Origin: Actinomyces sp. S6-Spd3
GTDB lineage: Bacteria > Actinomycetota > Actinomycetes > Actinomycetales > Actinomycetaceae
Assembly (NCBI RefSeq): GCF_000758755.1
Contig: NZ_JRMV01000276.1
Span: 119,910 to 183,909 of the forward strand
Length of the DNA: 64,000 nucleotides
Direction of reading: 5' to 3'
Both the position numbers and the translations under genes were made by a program. A model generated the notes under the pieces. It was not told where the DNA came from and did not search any database. It saw nothing but the letters and a program-made list of their open reading frames with translations. Below, in pieces: positions 42,596 through 53,827 of this stretch (its first letter is position 1; every line of letters starts with the position of its first letter).

Positions 42596-44065
42596 ATGGA
42601 ACTCATAGTCAAAGCTAAAGACATCTTTTTGGAATATGCCGGCCGCGATATCCTGGATATCGAAGAGTTGGAAATCTACTCCTACGATCGCATCGGCTTG
42701 GTGGGAGACAATGGCGCAGGCAAAACCAGCCTGCTTAAAATTCTGAGCGGCAATCTTACCATTGCGGACGCCGACGTCAGGCGCTTCGGCAGCATTGCCC
42801 TCATCGGCCAACTCGATGAACTCGACCTTGATGCGGCTCAGGACAGTGGTGAGATGCTCTCCCGTCTCAACGTCGCCGGAGTGGCGCAGGAGACGATGAG
42901 CGGCGGGGAGGAAACACGCGCCAAGATTGCCTCTGCACTCTCCCAGCATGCAAGCGCGATCTTCGCCGACGAGCCTACGAGCCACCTCGACCAAGACGGC
43001 ATCCGCCTTCTCGTCGGACAACTCAAGGCATTTGATGGGGCTCTGCTCATCGTGAGCCATGACCGTCATTTTCTCGACCAGGTGGTAGACAAGATCTGGG
43101 AGCTCAAAGACGGCGGTATTTCCGAATTCTGGGGTGACTACTCCGACTATCTGCGACAGAAAGAAGAAGAGCGCAAAGCTCAGGCGACTCGATACGAAGA
43201 GGCGATGCGCGAGCGCGATCGCCTCGAAGCCGCCATCGAAAAACAACGGAAAAAAGCACGGCAGGTCGACGCCAAGCGGAAGGCTGCGAAAAAAAGCCAC
43301 GAGTATGCAGGTCGATTGGGGCATCAGAAAGCAACCGGCACCAAACAGAAGAGGATGTACCAGGCGGCTAAGGACATGGAGAGGCGCCTCGAAGCGCTCG
43401 AAGGGATTGAGGCCCCAGATAGCATTCGCGCCGTGCGGTTCCGCCAGAGCAAGGCCCTGGAACTGCATAGTAAATTTCCCATCTCGGCAGACGATTTCAG
43501 CTTGAGCTTCGGCAACTGCATGCTCTATGACCACGCGGAATTCGAGATACCGCTCGGTGCCAAAGTGGCCATCACCGGTGGCAACGGTACAGGAAAGACC
43601 AGCCTGCTGAAGGCAATCGCTCGACGCGCCGACGGTATCAACATCTCTCCCAAGGCAGAGATCGGTTACTTCGAGCAAACAGGCTACAAGTTCGACGCCC
43701 GTCAGTCTGCGATCTCGTTCATGCAGGATGGTTGCGAGTACAGCATGACCGAAATTCGAGGCATCCTCGCCTCTATGGGAATCGGACCGCGCGACCTGAC
43801 AAAGGACGTTGGCGTTCTCTCGGGAGGCGAAGTCATCAAGCTGCTACTCGCGAAGATGCTGCTGGGCAGATACAACATCTTGCTCATGGACGAGCCTGGA
43901 AATTACCTGGACATCAAGAGCGCCGAAGCCCTCGAGCAGATGATGAGCGCCTATGCCGGAACGATAGTGTTCGTCTCCCACGATAAGAGGCTGGTCGAGA
44001 ACGTCGCAGACATTGTCTACGAAATAAAGGACACCAAGCTAGTCAAAATCTTTCAGCGCGAATAG
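42596..44065 (+). CDS. Msr(D)-like ABC-F ribosome-protection protein
   Basis: A 489-residue ABC-F protein closely following Msr(D) along its length. Domain 1 has [21 protein letters not shown] and [12 protein letters not shown]. The interdomain linker is the charged [18 protein letters not shown] region; the segment from [19 protein letters not shown] is near-identical to the family. Domain 2 has [31 protein letters not shown] and [10 protein letters not shown]. It dislodges macrolides from ribosomes in known relatives. AAAAGGCGG upstream supports ATG 42596. The next gene is convergent guaA. Confidence 0.9.
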   Translation: MELIVKAKDIFLEYAGRDILDIEELEIYSYDRIGLVGDNGAGKTSLLKILSGNLTIADADVRRFGSIALIGQLDELDLDAAQDSGEMLSRLNVAGVAQETMSGGEETRAKIASALSQHASAIFADEPTSHLDQDGIRLLVGQLKAFDGALLIVSHDRHFLDQVVDKIWELKDGGISEFWGDYSDYLRQKEEERKAQATRYEEAMRERDRLEAAIEKQRKKARQVDAKRKAAKKSHEYAGRLGHQKATGTKQKRMYQAAKDMERRLEALEGIEAPDSIRAVRFRQSKALELHSKFPISADDFSLSFGNCMLYDHAEFEIPLGAKVAITGGNGTGKTSLLKAIARRADGINISPKAEIGYFEQTGYKFDARQSAISFMQDGCEYSMTEIRGILASMGIGPRDLTKDVGVLSGGEVIKLLLAKMLLGRYNILLMDEPGNYLDIKSAEALEQMMSAYAGTIVFVSHDKRLVENVADIVYEIKDTKLVKIFQRE

Positions 44066-44121
44066 CCCTAAATGAGCAAGAAATAATCCCCGAACGGAGA
44101 CAAGGGAGTAAAACGGCAAAG

Positions 44122-44160
44122 AAAGAGCCTCCGTCCCAACGCAGGGAACGGAGGCTCTTT
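44122..44160. terminator. Strong bidirectional terminator
   Basis: AAAGAGCCTCCGT at 44122-44134 and ACGGAGGCTCTTT at 44148-44160 form a perfect 13-bp stem, loop 13 nt, with A-rich and T-rich flanks. It lies between the convergent resistance operon and guaA and can serve both. Confidence 0.85.
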
Positions 44161-44270
44161 AATCGCTTTTACTCATCTCCGTCGCTGGTGGCTTTGTCAT
44201 GACTCTCGTACGAAACGAAACTCAGCGGCACAGTGCGGCACTCAAAAGTGCAGGTCAGAACCCTATCAGC

Positions 44271-45842
44271 CTACTCCCACTCAATGGTTGCCGGCGGCTT
44301 GGACGTCACATCCAAAACCACGCGGTTGACCTCGGCAACAGAGTTCGTAATGCGCGTAGAGATTCGAGCCAGAACATCGTACGGCAGGCGCGTCCAATCG
44401 GCCGTCATCGCGTCCTCAGAAGACACAGGACGCAGCACGATCGGGTGGCCATAGGTGCGGCCATCGCCCTGAACGCCCACGGAGCGAACGTCGGCAAGCA
44501 GGACAACCGGGCACTGCCAGATCTCTTGATCCAAGCCAGCAGCGGTCAATTCCTCGCGAGCAATCAGGTCCGCGGCGCGCAGGATATCCAGGCGCTCACG
44601 CGTCACCTCGCCGATGATACGGATACCCAGGCCAGGACCCGGGAAGGGCTGGCGGTTCACCAGGTAATCGGGCAAGCCCAGCTCGCGACCAACCGCACGC
44701 ACCTCATCCTTGAACAGGGTGCGCAGAGGCTCAACCAGCTCGAAAGTCATGTCCTCGGGCAGGCCGCCCACATTGTGGTGGCTCTTGATGTTCGCAGCGC
44801 CCTCGCCGCCGCCGGACTCAACGACGTCGGGGTACAAGGTGCCCTGGACCAAGAACTTCACTTCGCCGCCGGCGGCGCCAACCTCTTCAATGACCTGCTT
44901 CTGGGCGGCCTCGAAAGAGCGAATGAATTCGCGACCAATGATCTTGCGCTTGGTTTCAGGATCGGTAACGCCCGCCAAAGCAGACAAGAATCGCTCGGAC
45001 TCATCGCAGGTGATGACGCGGATGCCCATGCCACGTGCATAGTCGTTTTCGACCTGCTCGCGCTCGCCCGCACGCAGCAGGCCATGGTCGATGAAGAAGC
45101 AGGTGAGCTGATCGCCAACAGCCTTGTGAACAAGCGCCGCGGCCACGGAGGAATCCACGCCACCGGAGAGCGCACAAATCACCTGCGCGTCACCGATCTG
45201 CTCGCGGATCTTTGCGACCTGCTCGTCAACAATCGAGCCCGGCGTCCACGTGGGCTCAATTCCCGCGCCCTTGTAGAGGAAGTTCTTCAGAGCATCCTGG
45301 CCGAACTGTGAGTGCCCAACCTCGGGGTGCCACTGCAGGCCGTAGAGGCGACGCTCGCTGCATTCGAAAGCTGCGACCGGGGTTTCTGCAGTCGATGCGG
45401 TGACGGTGAAGCCTTCGGGCGCGCCCTGAACGGCGTCGCCGTGGCTCATCCACACGACCTGGCCTTCGGGAGTCCCGTCAAACAGGCAGGATTGCTCAGA
45501 AACAGAGGCGTCGGTGTGTCCGTATTCGCGGGTTCCCGTGCGTCCCACGGTTCCGCCCAGCGCGTGGGCCATGGTCTGGAAGCCGTAGCAGATTCCCAGA
45601 ACCGGCACGCCCGCGGCGAAAATCGCGGGATCAATGGAAGGAGCACCCTCTTCATACACAGATGAGGGGCCGCCGGAAAGAATAATTGCTGCGGGTTCCT
45701 TCGCGAGCATTTCGGCGACCGGCATGGTGTGCGGGACGATTTCCGAATAGACGCTGGCTTCGCGCACGCGACGAGCAATGAGCTGAGCGTACTGCGCGCC
45801 AAAATCGACAACAAGGACGGGATGAAGATCAGCTGAAGTCAC
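44271..45842 (-). CDS. guaA: GMP synthase (glutamine-hydrolysing)
   Basis: A 523-residue enzyme converting XMP to GMP. The N-terminal class I glutaminase has nucleophile Cys in GICYGFQTM. The ATP-pyrophosphatase domain has [12 protein letters not shown], and the C-terminal dimerisation domain ends KPPATIEWE. Length is standard. Its last codons contain the left copy of the 11-bp repeat of the candidate element. It is 73 bp behind the DUF6350 gene on the same strand. Confidence 0.97.
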   Translation of the reverse strand: MTSADLHPVLVVDFGAQYAQLIARRVREASVYSEIVPHTMPVAEMLAKEPAAIILSGGPSSVYEEGAPSIDPAIFAAGVPVLGICYGFQTMAHALGGTVGRTGTREYGHTDASVSEQSCLFDGTPEGQVVWMSHGDAVQGAPEGFTVTASTAETPVAAFECSERRLYGLQWHPEVGHSQFGQDALKNFLYKGAGIEPTWTPGSIVDEQVAKIREQIGDAQVICALSGGVDSSVAAALVHKAVGDQLTCFFIDHGLLRAGEREQVENDYARGMGIRVITCDESERFLSALAGVTDPETKRKIIGREFIRSFEAAQKQVIEEVGAAGGEVKFLVQGTLYPDVVESGGGEGAANIKSHHNVGGLPEDMTFELVEPLRTLFKDEVRAVGRELGLPDYLVNRQPFPGPGLGIRIIGEVTRERLDILRAADLIAREELTAAGLDQEIWQCPVVLLADVRSVGVQGDGRTYGHPIVLRPVSSEDAMTADWTRLPYDVLARISTRITNSVAEVNRVVLDVTSKPPATIEWE

Positions 45843-45915
45843 CCCACCATGCTACCTGCTTCCTAGCCTCTTCGACGAGGCCAAGTCGCGAGCGCTCCCC
45901 CACACCTGGGTTGGT

Positions 45916-47328
45916 TTAGTTGCTGGTTGCGTCCTCTTCTTCCGAGGCCTGAGCCGCCTCAGCGTCATCTCCTAGGTTCTCCGCGACCTGAGTTTCGTCG
46001 GTAACTTCGAGCGAATCGCCAGCAGTTTCCTCATCGGCCACGTCTTCACTAGGAACCTCAGGCACAAGTTCCACGGGCGCTACTTCCCCAGCTGCGGCCT
46101 CGTGATGGCGATGCTCATGGACACGCGCTTTCCCAGCGCCCACAAGCTCACGCGCCCACGCCACGCTCACCGGGTGCGAAAGCGCCACGGTCAGCACGAT
46201 CCCCAGCGTCACCTCCGCAAAAAGACACAGCGCAGAAAGCGACATTCGGGGCCCAAGGAAGGCCAAGCGTCCATTTCCCAAAACCACGGCCGAACCCAAG
46301 GAAGTCACCAAGTAAACGGCTGCAACCACCACAGCAGCGATACCGCCTTGGTAGAGGTCATCAAGAAGTGATTCACTGCCTCGGCGCAAGCGCACAAAAA
46401 CGCCCACTCCCACGCCGAAAAGAACAAGCGCAAGAATGACCCAGGTTCCGGGAGCGCTCACGGGAGTCGCACCAAAAAGTGGGATCGCGGGGATCGGCAT
46501 GGTCGGTGCGGAGGCCGGCGAATGCAGAGCATCGCTTCCCATGAAGAAACCAGGCCCGGCTAGCCAGGACAGCGCCCACACAATCGCGTTGGGAATAAAG
46601 AGCACCTGCGCGAGCGTGATCATTGTCGAATCAATCGTGGAGGTCGGCAGCAAAAGCTCGTGAATCCCACGAATCCGCGACCAGGACACGATCACCGAAA
46701 TCAACAGGAAAAGTCCGCCGTAAGCAGCCAAAACCCACGAGGCGCGCCAGCCTATGCGCACGCCCGAACTCAACCACCGTGGCATTTCAAGCCGCAATTC
46801 CAGGCTGTGAGGAGCCAGGGCAACTTCCCATGCGGCCGCAATGAGCGGGATCGCGATAGCCAGCGGGAATGCACCCAAGACGCGCACGTGCGTGCCAATG
46901 CCGCCCGCCAAAAGCAGCGCGGTCACGGCAAAACCGGGGACCGCCATCCACTGCGCTGCTGCGGGGAAACGCCGCCCCTGCAGCAAAAGCAGCTTGGTCA
47001 GACCAATCAGGACAAGAACAAACAGCAGAGGCACTGCGCGGTAGGAAACCTCGCCGGAAACCACCTGCGCCCCAAGGGCAGCGCCCCACAAATCCGAGGC
47101 GAAATGGAAGGCGTCTTCCCAGGTTGTCGACACCAGCCATTGGTTCGACGCCACCGCAGCATATGCGATCAAGGTGGGGACAACGACCAGTGCCCACCCG
47201 AGCAGTGCGGCCTCGATTCCCGAGAGCACTGCCCGCGCCCACCCCTGCGGGAGGGCAACGCGGATCGTCGGGCGAGCCGAGATCGTTGTGACCGTGGTCC
47301 GTTCTGCTGCGGTGGGGTCTTCGCTCAT
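45916..47328 (-). CDS. DUF6350 membrane protein
   Basis: A 470-residue actinobacterial integral membrane protein with about ten hydrophobic segments and an acidic, disordered C-terminus rich in Glu, Ala and Val. The N-terminal [17 protein letters not shown] and the conserved [20 protein letters not shown] block are typical of DUF6350, found beside sucD in many actinobacteria. Its ATG overlaps the sucD stop by four bases. A role in the envelope is suspected in the literature; not shown here. Confidence 0.85.
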   Translation of the reverse strand: MSEDPTAAERTTVTTISARPTIRVALPQGWARAVLSGIEAALLGWALVVVPTLIAYAAVASNQWLVSTTWEDAFHFASDLWGAALGAQVVSGEVSYRAVPLLFVLVLIGLTKLLLLQGRRFPAAAQWMAVPGFAVTALLLAGGIGTHVRVLGAFPLAIAIPLIAAAWEVALAPHSLELRLEMPRWLSSGVRIGWRASWVLAAYGGLFLLISVIVSWSRIRGIHELLLPTSTIDSTMITLAQVLFIPNAIVWALSWLAGPGFFMGSDALHSPASAPTMPIPAIPLFGATPVSAPGTWVILALVLFGVGVGVFVRLRRGSESLLDDLYQGGIAAVVVAAVYLVTSLGSAVVLGNGRLAFLGPRMSLSALCLFAEVTLGIVLTVALSHPVSVAWARELVGAGKARVHEHRHHEAAAGEVAPVELVPEVPSEDVADEETAGDSLEVTDETQVAENLGDDAEAAQASEEEDATSN

Positions 47329-48248
47329 CGAGCAGCCAGTGCCTCACGCGCAAGAAGCGCAGTCTGCGAGGGAGTGCGACCGACCTTCACGCCGACCGCT
47401 TCCAGTGCCTTTGCCTTCGCCGAGGCCGTGCCGGAGCTACCCGACACGATCGCACCCGCGTGACCCATGGTCTTGCCTTCGGGGGCGGTGAAGCCCGCAA
47501 TGTAGGCGACAACGGGCTTCGTCATGTGCTCGGAGATCCAGGCTGCGGCGCGTTCTTCGGCGTCGCCGCCGATCTCACCGATCATCACAACCAGGTCGGT
47601 ATCGGGGTCGTTTTCAAAAGCTTCCAACGCGTCGATGTGAGTGGTTCCCACAACCGGGTCACCGCCGATACCGATGCAGGTCGTGAAACCCAGGTCGCGC
47701 AGCTCGTACATGAGCTGGTAGGTCAGGGTGCCCGACTTAGACACTAAGCCCAGGCGGCCAGGACCAGTGATATCGGCAGGAGTAATGCCGACATTGCACT
47801 GTCCGGGGCTGATAATTCCGGGGCAATTCGGGCCAATCAGGCGCACGCCGCGCTCAAGCGCGTAATCAACGAAAGCGGTTGAATCCTGAACGGGAATGCC
47901 TTCGGTGATGACGACCAGGGTTTCAATCCCCGCGTCTATTGCTTCAATTGCCGCATCCTTGGCGTATGCCGGGGGCACGAAGATGACCGAGACATTCGCG
48001 CCGGTTTCTTCGCGAGCGTGTGCAACCGAACCGAAAACGGGGACCTCAACCTCACCGGCAGCGCGGTCCTCAGCGCCAGGCCCATAGGGTTCGACGTTGA
48101 AGGTCACGGTGGTTCCAGCCTTGCGTGGGTTCACGCCGCCAACGATCTTCGTGCCGGCAGCGAGCATGCGAGCAGTGTGCTTCTGCCCCTCGGAACCGGT
48201 CATTCCCTGAACGATGACGCGCGAAGTGGAATCAATAAAAATTGTCAT
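47325..48248 (-). CDS. sucD: Succinate-CoA ligase, alpha subunit
   Basis: A 307-residue subunit that carries the phosphohistidine and binds CoA. The active-site His is in [16 protein letters not shown]; the CoA-binding fold starts [18 protein letters not shown]. It forms the ligase with the beta subunit encoded 18 bp upstream, giving succinate from succinyl-CoA with ATP formation in the TCA cycle. Confidence 0.96.
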   Translation of the reverse strand: MTIFIDSTSRVIVQGMTGSEGQKHTARMLAAGTKIVGGVNPRKAGTTVTFNVEPYGPGAEDRAAGEVEVPVFGSVAHAREETGANVSVIFVPPAYAKDAAIEAIDAGIETLVVITEGIPVQDSTAFVDYALERGVRLIGPNCPGIISPGQCNVGITPADITGPGRLGLVSKSGTLTYQLMYELRDLGFTTCIGIGGDPVVGTTHIDALEAFENDPDTDLVVMIGEIGGDAEERAAAWISEHMTKPVVAYIAGFTAPEGKTMGHAGAIVSGSSGTASAKAKALEAVGVKVGRTPSQTALLAREALAAR

Positions 48249-48266
48249 GATGAGTCCCGTCCCGTC

Positions 48267-49439
48267 TCAGGAGTTCGCGGCCAGCTCGGCTGCGCGGCGA
48301 GCAGCGCCGTCCATTGTTTCTTCCATGTGCACCAGGGGGTGTGCGGCCTCGCGCAAGATTGCACGGCCTTCTTCAACCTTGTTGCCATCCAAGCGCACGA
48401 CCAGCGGCTTAGAGGCTGCATCTCCCAGGGTTTCCAGTGCGCCGACGATGCCGCGAGCGACCTGGTCGCATGCGGTGATTCCGCCGAAAACGTTGACGAA
48501 CACGGAGCGAACCTGCTCGTCTCCCAAAATGACGTCCAAGCCCTTGGCCATAACCTCTGCCGAGGCACCACCACCGATATCGAGGAAGTTCGCGGGCTTG
48601 ACGCCCCACTCTTCACCGGCCAGGGCCACAACGTCCAGGGTCGACATGACCAAGCCGGCGCCGTTACCGATGACGCCCACTTGGCCCTCCAAGCGCACGT
48701 AGTTCAGTCCGGCTTCCTTTGCCATGGCCTCGCGCGGATCCTGCGCGGATTTATCGGCAAAAGCGGCGTGTTCGGGGTGACGGAAAGCGGCGTTGTTATC
48801 CAACGAGACCTTGCCATCCAGCGCCAAAACATCACCTTGCTCGGTGAGGACCAAGGGGTTCACCTCAACCAGGGTGGCGTCTTCGCCTCGGTAGGTATCC
48901 CAAAGCCCGATGAGCACCGGGGAAATCTTGTCAATCATGGAGCGCGAGAAACCAGCCTGCCCCAGGATCTGTGCTGCAACGTCCTCGTCGATTCCGACCT
49001 TCGGGTCCAAACCCACGCGGGCAAGTGCCTCGGGGTGTTCGCGGGCAAGGGTTTCAATGTCCATACCGCCCTGAGCAGAGCACATTGCCAGCTCACGGCG
49101 TCCCGAGCGGTCCAAGAGGATTGAGAAGTAATACTCTTCGGCGATATCGGCGCCCGCAGCGATGAGAACCTTGTGGACTGTGTGTCCCTTGATGTCCATT
49201 CCAAGGATTTCCTGGGCCTTCTCGCGCGCTTCTTCAGCGGTGCGAGCGAGCTTCACTCCGCCGGCCTTCCCGCGTCCGCCGATCTTGACCTGCGCCTTGA
49301 CGACAAGGAGGTCATTTTCACCAAGCAGCTTCTGTGCAGCTTCGAAAGCCTCGTCTGGCGTGCTTGCAACGATTCCCGCGAGCACGGGGACGCCGTGAGC
49401 AGCGAACAACTCCCGTGCTTGGTATTCGTAGAGATCCAT
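48267..49439 (-). CDS. sucC: ADP-forming succinate-CoA ligase, beta subunit
   Basis: A 390-residue ATP-grasp subunit. It begins [22 protein letters not shown] and contains [20 protein letters not shown] (nucleotide loop) and [20 protein letters not shown]. The C-terminal [17 protein letters not shown] and [16 protein letters not shown] blocks complete it. First gene of the sucC-sucD-DUF6350 operon, which may continue to guaA. Confidence 0.96.
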   Translation of the reverse strand: MDLYEYQARELFAAHGVPVLAGIVASTPDEAFEAAQKLLGENDLLVVKAQVKIGGRGKAGGVKLARTAEEAREKAQEILGMDIKGHTVHKVLIAAGADIAEEYYFSILLDRSGRRELAMCSAQGGMDIETLAREHPEALARVGLDPKVGIDEDVAAQILGQAGFSRSMIDKISPVLIGLWDTYRGEDATLVEVNPLVLTEQGDVLALDGKVSLDNNAAFRHPEHAAFADKSAQDPREAMAKEAGLNYVRLEGQVGVIGNGAGLVMSTLDVVALAGEEWGVKPANFLDIGGGASAEVMAKGLDVILGDEQVRSVFVNVFGGITACDQVARGIVGALETLGDAASKPLVVRLDGNKVEEGRAILREAAHPLVHMEETMDGAARRAAELAANS

Positions 49440-49521
49440 TGTGTCCCTTCACTTTGTGCCCGAGGGGCGTTTGTACGCGCGGCAACACGTTCGCGCGCTA
49501 CTGTCTTAAGCCTACAGTGCC

Positions 49522-52227
49522 TTAGATCTTTTCCATGGGGGCCATCCGCAACAACAGGCGTTTTTTAGCTGACGCGAAGGCAACTTCCGCGATGGTTCGC
49601 TCACCGGCTCCTTCCAAGCCGATAATCACGCCTTCCCCAAGGGTTGCGTGACGCACGCGATCCCCAACCCGAGTTTCCTCAGGCTTGAGGGTCTGCTTGG
49701 GGGCACTTGCACCCATCGGACGCGAAACTGTCGTGCGCGGGGCTGGTGTGCCGCGCGATCCGCCGAGGCCTCGGCCCGCAAGCGGACCGCCGTCGCTACC
49801 CGCGCCGGAACCGCTGGAACTACCGCCGAAAACGTAACCACCGTCATCGTCTCGCCGTCGCGAGTATCCGTAGTCGCTTCCGTACCCGGAACCTCCCGAA
49901 TATCCGCCGTAACCCGAGCCGTATCCCGATCCCGCGCCATAGCCGCCGCGCAGGCGTTCCATCGAAGTACTCGAGCGACGCACGTCAAGCAATTCCGCGG
50001 GAATATCATCCAAAAATCGTGAGGGAGGCATTTCCTGGGGCGCTCCCCACGCGCTTCGAACAGCGGCGCGCGTCAAGTACAGCTGCTTGCGAGCACGCGT
50101 GATGGCGACGTAGGCAAGGCGTCGTTCTTCCGCGAGTTCCTCAGGCTCACCCAGCGAGCGCTGGTGCGGGAAGGTTCCATCTTCCATGCCGCTGACAAAG
50201 ACGACGGGGAATTCCAGGCCCTTCGCGGTGTGAACCGTCATGAGGGTGACCTGTCCGCTCCCACTTTCTTCTTCAGGAAGCTGGTCGGAGTCCGCGACCA
50301 AGGCAACGCGCTCGAGGAATCCCGCGAGCCCAACCTCCCCGCTGGTCGTTGCGAAGTCAAGTGCGACCGCATGCAATTCGGCAAGGTTTTCCACTCTCGA
50401 GGCATCCTGCGGGTCTTGGGAGCGTCGCAGAGTCGCCAAGTACCCCGTGCGGTCAAGAACTTCTTCGAGGATCTCCGCAGCATTCGCACCTGCTTGTTCC
50501 GCGCGGCGCATGGCCTCGATCAGTCCCCAAAAATCTGCGATTGCCGAGGCCGCGCGCGGGCTGAGTCCAGCCACGCCCCCACGCGTGTCCTCAGTTTCTT
50601 CCGTGGGAAGTTCCGCCAAAGTCAGGCCGGTTCCTTCTGCTTCCCCGAGGCCTCGGCCCTGAGAAATCCAGCAATCCCTGGCGGCCGCGCCCATAGAAAT
50701 CCCATAGCGATCACTGTGCGCAATGAGGTCGGCTTCAGCTTTCGGGCCGATTCCGCGTCGGGGAGTGTTCAGGACGCGACGCAGCGCAACGGTGTCATCA
50801 GGGTTCGAGATCACTTGAAGGTAAGCCAAGGCGTCTTTGATTTCCGCGCGCTCGTAGAAGCGAGTGCCTCCAACAACTCGATAGGGAATACCCTGGCGGA
50901 CCAAGAGTTCTTCAATTGCTCGCGATTGCGAGTTCGTCCGGTAGAAGACCGCGATATCAGCCCACCGAGTCCCCGCCGCAGAGAGTTTCTCCATTTCGGA
51001 GACGATGAAGCGCGCCTCGTCACGATCCGAATCCGCTGCATCGACAGTGATGAGTGCGCCGTCTCCCGATGCCGTCCACAGGTTCTTTGCGCGGCGGCCT
51101 TCATTTCGAGCAATGACAGCGTTGGCGGCGGACAAAATATTTTGGGTGGAGCGGTAGTTCTGTTCCAGCAAAATGGTCCGTGCACCCGGAAAATCTCGCT
51201 CAAATTCTTCAATATTGCGAATCGTCGCGCCGCGGAAGGCGTAAATCGACTGATCCGAATCGCCCACAACCGTGAGTTGACCGGGCTCTACTCCATCGTC
51301 CCCAGTGCCTACCAGTTCGCGGACCAACACGTACTGTGCATGGTTCGTGTCTTGATACTCATCGACCAGGATGTGGCGGAAGCGCCGGTGGTAGTGCTCG
51401 GCGATCGCCGGATTGTCTTTGAGCAGTCGAACCGTGCGAGCAATGAGGTCGTCGAAGTCCAGGGCGTTGGCCTGCGCAAGGCGCTTTTCGTATTCCTCAT
51501 AGGCCGAGGCGACGACCCGCGAAATCGGGTCATTCGGCGCAGTATCTCGGTATTCCTGCCAGGTGACGAGCTCGTTCTTGAGGTCCGAAATACGCGCGGC
51601 CACAAGCTTCGGAGTGAATCGTTTAATATCCACGTCCGCCGCTTTCAATACCATCTGAATGAGGCGCTGAGAATCCTGCGAATCATAAATACTGAAGGTC
51701 GATCGCAAACCTGCTGCGCGATATTCCGCACGCAGCACTCGCACACACGCCGAGTGGAAAGTCGACACCCACATTCTGCGCGCCGCTCCCCCGCCCACCA
51801 GAGCCTCGACGCGCTCACGCATTTCGGCGGCAGCCTTATTGGTGAAGGTAATCGCCAAAATTTCACCCGCACGGGCCTGGCCGGTCGCCAAAAGGTAAGC
51901 GATTCGATGCGTGAGGACGCGAGTCTTCCCCGAGCCCGCACCGGCCATGATCAGCAGCGGTACTCCGCGGTGCTCGACCGCCGCACGCTGTTGATCGTTG
52001 AGTCCCGCAAGCAAGCTTTCGGGGTCTTTCTGCGGCGACGAGGCCTGCGCCCACGGCGCTCCAGTGCTCAGGGGATCGCTATCGCTCCCGAGGCCTCGGC
52101 TATCGGCGACTGAACCCCAGTTTCCCGCCGCATGCGAGGTTGGATCGTAAAGGGGCAGGTCTTCCTGGGAATCGCTACCGAAATCGAGGAAAGAACCGAG
52201 ATTGGGAAGTGAGTGTTCCTGATCCAT
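49522..52227 (-). CDS. pcrA: UvrD/PcrA-type DNA helicase
   Basis: A 901-residue superfamily 1A 3'-5' helicase for repair and replication-fork maintenance. Motif I is AGAGSGKTRVLTHR (about 94-107), motif II VDEYQDTNHAQY, motif III GDSDQSIYAFRGA and motif VI VAITRARKQL. Before the motor is a 75-residue polar extension. Before the C-terminal Tudor-like region (VGDRVRHATLGEGVIIGLEG) is a Gly/Tyr/Ser repeat region, unusual in length. The gene begins three bases after the DUF1846 stop, so translation is coupled. Confidence 0.95.
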   Translation of the reverse strand: MDQEHSLPNLGSFLDFGSDSQEDLPLYDPTSHAAGNWGSVADSRGLGSDSDPLSTGAPWAQASSPQKDPESLLAGLNDQQRAAVEHRGVPLLIMAGAGSGKTRVLTHRIAYLLATGQARAGEILAITFTNKAAAEMRERVEALVGGGAARRMWVSTFHSACVRVLRAEYRAAGLRSTFSIYDSQDSQRLIQMVLKAADVDIKRFTPKLVAARISDLKNELVTWQEYRDTAPNDPISRVVASAYEEYEKRLAQANALDFDDLIARTVRLLKDNPAIAEHYHRRFRHILVDEYQDTNHAQYVLVRELVGTGDDGVEPGQLTVVGDSDQSIYAFRGATIRNIEEFERDFPGARTILLEQNYRSTQNILSAANAVIARNEGRRAKNLWTASGDGALITVDAADSDRDEARFIVSEMEKLSAAGTRWADIAVFYRTNSQSRAIEELLVRQGIPYRVVGGTRFYERAEIKDALAYLQVISNPDDTVALRRVLNTPRRGIGPKAEADLIAHSDRYGISMGAAARDCWISQGRGLGEAEGTGLTLAELPTEETEDTRGGVAGLSPRAASAIADFWGLIEAMRRAEQAGANAAEILEEVLDRTGYLATLRRSQDPQDASRVENLAELHAVALDFATTSGEVGLAGFLERVALVADSDQLPEEESGSGQVTLMTVHTAKGLEFPVVFVSGMEDGTFPHQRSLGEPEELAEERRLAYVAITRARKQLYLTRAAVRSAWGAPQEMPPSRFLDDIPAELLDVRRSSTSMERLRGGYGAGSGYGSGYGGYSGGSGYGSDYGYSRRRDDDGGYVFGGSSSGSGAGSDGGPLAGRGLGGSRGTPAPRTTVSRPMGASAPKQTLKPEETRVGDRVRHATLGEGVIIGLEGAGERTIAEVAFASAKKRLLLRMAPMEKI

Positions 52228-52229
52228 TT

Positions 52230-53720
52230 TCAGTGCTTGTGGTAGACGCCCTTGGTCGCGTGAACGGGTTCAGCAGTGACATTCATGCCGAGTTGGCGCA
52301 AAATCCCCTCATCAACGCTGCCCAGCAGAACCGAAGAGTGAACATCGCAGCCAGCCAGCTTCGACAATTGCTTAAGAGCCAGAGCGGCGCGTTCATTGGA
52401 GCGCGCGGAACCGGCAAGAGCGATCAGGACCTCGTCAGTGTGGAGACGAGGATTGCGGCTGCCCAGGTGCTCGGTCTTGAGCTTTTGGATGGGCTCAATC
52501 TGTTCGGGGGCGAGCAACTTCTCATCATCGTCAATGCCTGCAAGGAGCTTCATCGCGTTCAAGAGCATCGCAGAGCAAGGACCCAGCAGGTCCGAGGTCT
52601 TTCCAGTGACAATTCGCCCGTCGGCCAGTTCCATTGCGGCCGCTGGGTAGCCGGTCTCTTGCGCGCGCTTCAGGGCGGGCGCGACGACGGGGCGGTCCTC
52701 GCTGGTCAGGTTCATTGCCGTCATCAGGCGAGCTGCGCGCTCGGACTGGACGGGAGGCAGATCTTCTCGAGCTTCCAGGGCCAAAGCCTTGTACCAGCGG
52801 CGAATGATCTCCTGCTTGGAGGCTTCGCGGCAGGCCTCGTCATCGCTAATGCAAAAACCGGCCATATTGACGCCCATGTCGGTGGGCGACTGGTAGGGGG
52901 AAGTCCCCATGATCTTCTCGAGGAGGCGACGAAGGACCGGGAAGGCCTCGATATCGCGGTTGTAGTTGACCGTGGTTTCGCCGTGAGCCTTCAAGTGGAA
53001 GTGGTCGATCATATTGACGTCGTCCAGGTCCACGGTTGCCGCCTCGTATGCAACGTTCACCGGGTGATCCAGGGGGAGGTTCCAGATCGGGAAGGTTTCA
53101 AACTTCGCGTATCCCGAGGTCAGTCCGCGCTTGTGATCGTGGTAGAGCTGAGAGAGGCAGGTTGCGAGCTTGCCGGAGCCGGGTCCGGGAGCGGTAACAA
53201 TCACCAGCGGGCGAGTCGTATGAACGTATTCGTTACGTCCCAGCCCCTGATCGGAGACAATGAGGTCGATATTGTTCGGGTAGCCTTCGATGGGATAGTG
53301 GCGTGCGACGTTGATTCCACGGGCTTCAAGCTTGCGTTTGAAGGCGTGTGCCTGCTCATTGGAGTCGCTCCAACGGGTGATCACAACGTTGCCAACGTAG
53401 AGTCCGTATTCGCGGAACATATCGATGTGGCGGAAGACGTCATCTTCGTAGGTGATTCCCAGGTCTTCACGCATCTTGCGGCGCTGGAAGTCCAGTGCGT
53501 TAACGGCGACGACAATTTCGGCCTCTTCAGCAAGCTCGGCCAGCATGACGATCTTGTTGTCGGGGGTGAATCCGGGGAGCACGCGGGAAGCGTGCATATC
53601 GTCGACGAGTTTCCCGCCGAACTCTAGGTAAAGGGTTCCTCCGAACTGCTGACGCCGCTGTGCAATGTGCTCGGATTGAAGGGCCAGATACTGATCGCGA
53701 TTGAAACCAATCTTGTGCAT
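52230..53720 (-). CDS. DUF1846 family protein
   Basis: A 496-residue soluble protein matching the DUF1846 family throughout: [43 protein letters not shown], and [20 protein letters not shown]. The GPGSGK loop looks like a nucleotide-binding loop. Function is unknown. ATG 53720 is chosen for family alignment and GGGAG upstream; the frame to 53825 is poor. It precedes pcrA in a coupled arrangement. Confidence 0.85.
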   Translation of the reverse strand: MHKIGFNRDQYLALQSEHIAQRRQQFGGTLYLEFGGKLVDDMHASRVLPGFTPDNKIVMLAELAEEAEIVVAVNALDFQRRKMREDLGITYEDDVFRHIDMFREYGLYVGNVVITRWSDSNEQAHAFKRKLEARGINVARHYPIEGYPNNIDLIVSDQGLGRNEYVHTTRPLVIVTAPGPGSGKLATCLSQLYHDHKRGLTSGYAKFETFPIWNLPLDHPVNVAYEAATVDLDDVNMIDHFHLKAHGETTVNYNRDIEAFPVLRRLLEKIMGTSPYQSPTDMGVNMAGFCISDDEACREASKQEIIRRWYKALALEAREDLPPVQSERAARLMTAMNLTSEDRPVVAPALKRAQETGYPAAAMELADGRIVTGKTSDLLGPCSAMLLNAMKLLAGIDDDEKLLAPEQIEPIQKLKTEHLGSRNPRLHTDEVLIALAGSARSNERAALALKQLSKLAGCDVHSSVLLGSVDEGILRQLGMNVTAEPVHATKGVYHKH

Positions 53721-53827
53721 GAACGCCACTCCCTGGGCATCGAGTTCTGGGGACTTCTCATGGTATCGCCGTTGACACTCAACTCCCACTGGAGCGCGCC
53801 AGAGCCGAGGTGAATTGCACCGCAACC

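Larger units (their letters stand above)
39519..44282. mobile_element. Candidate integrated element at the guaA 3' end
   Basis: TACTCCCACTC at 39519-39529 and 44272-44282 is an exact 11-bp direct repeat; the second copy is the last codons of guaA (complement GAGTGGGAGTA). The 3' end of guaA is a known integration site for genomic islands. Between the copies are resistance genes, an ATPase remnant and terminators unlike the core genes outside. No integrase is present inside, so it is immobile or incomplete. Confidence 0.45.

Noticed and set aside
42437..43678. 413-codon minus-strand frame antisense to the ABC-F gene
   Set aside because: Mirror frame of the Msr(D)-like protein; no RBS.
44199..45311. 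Long plus-strand frame antisense to guaA
   Set aside because: Opposite-strand reading of a clear GMP synthase, caused by GC-rich codon bias.
50164..52113. 649-codon plus-strand frame antisense to pcrA
   Set aside because: No domain, no RBS and complete overlap with a strongly supported helicase.
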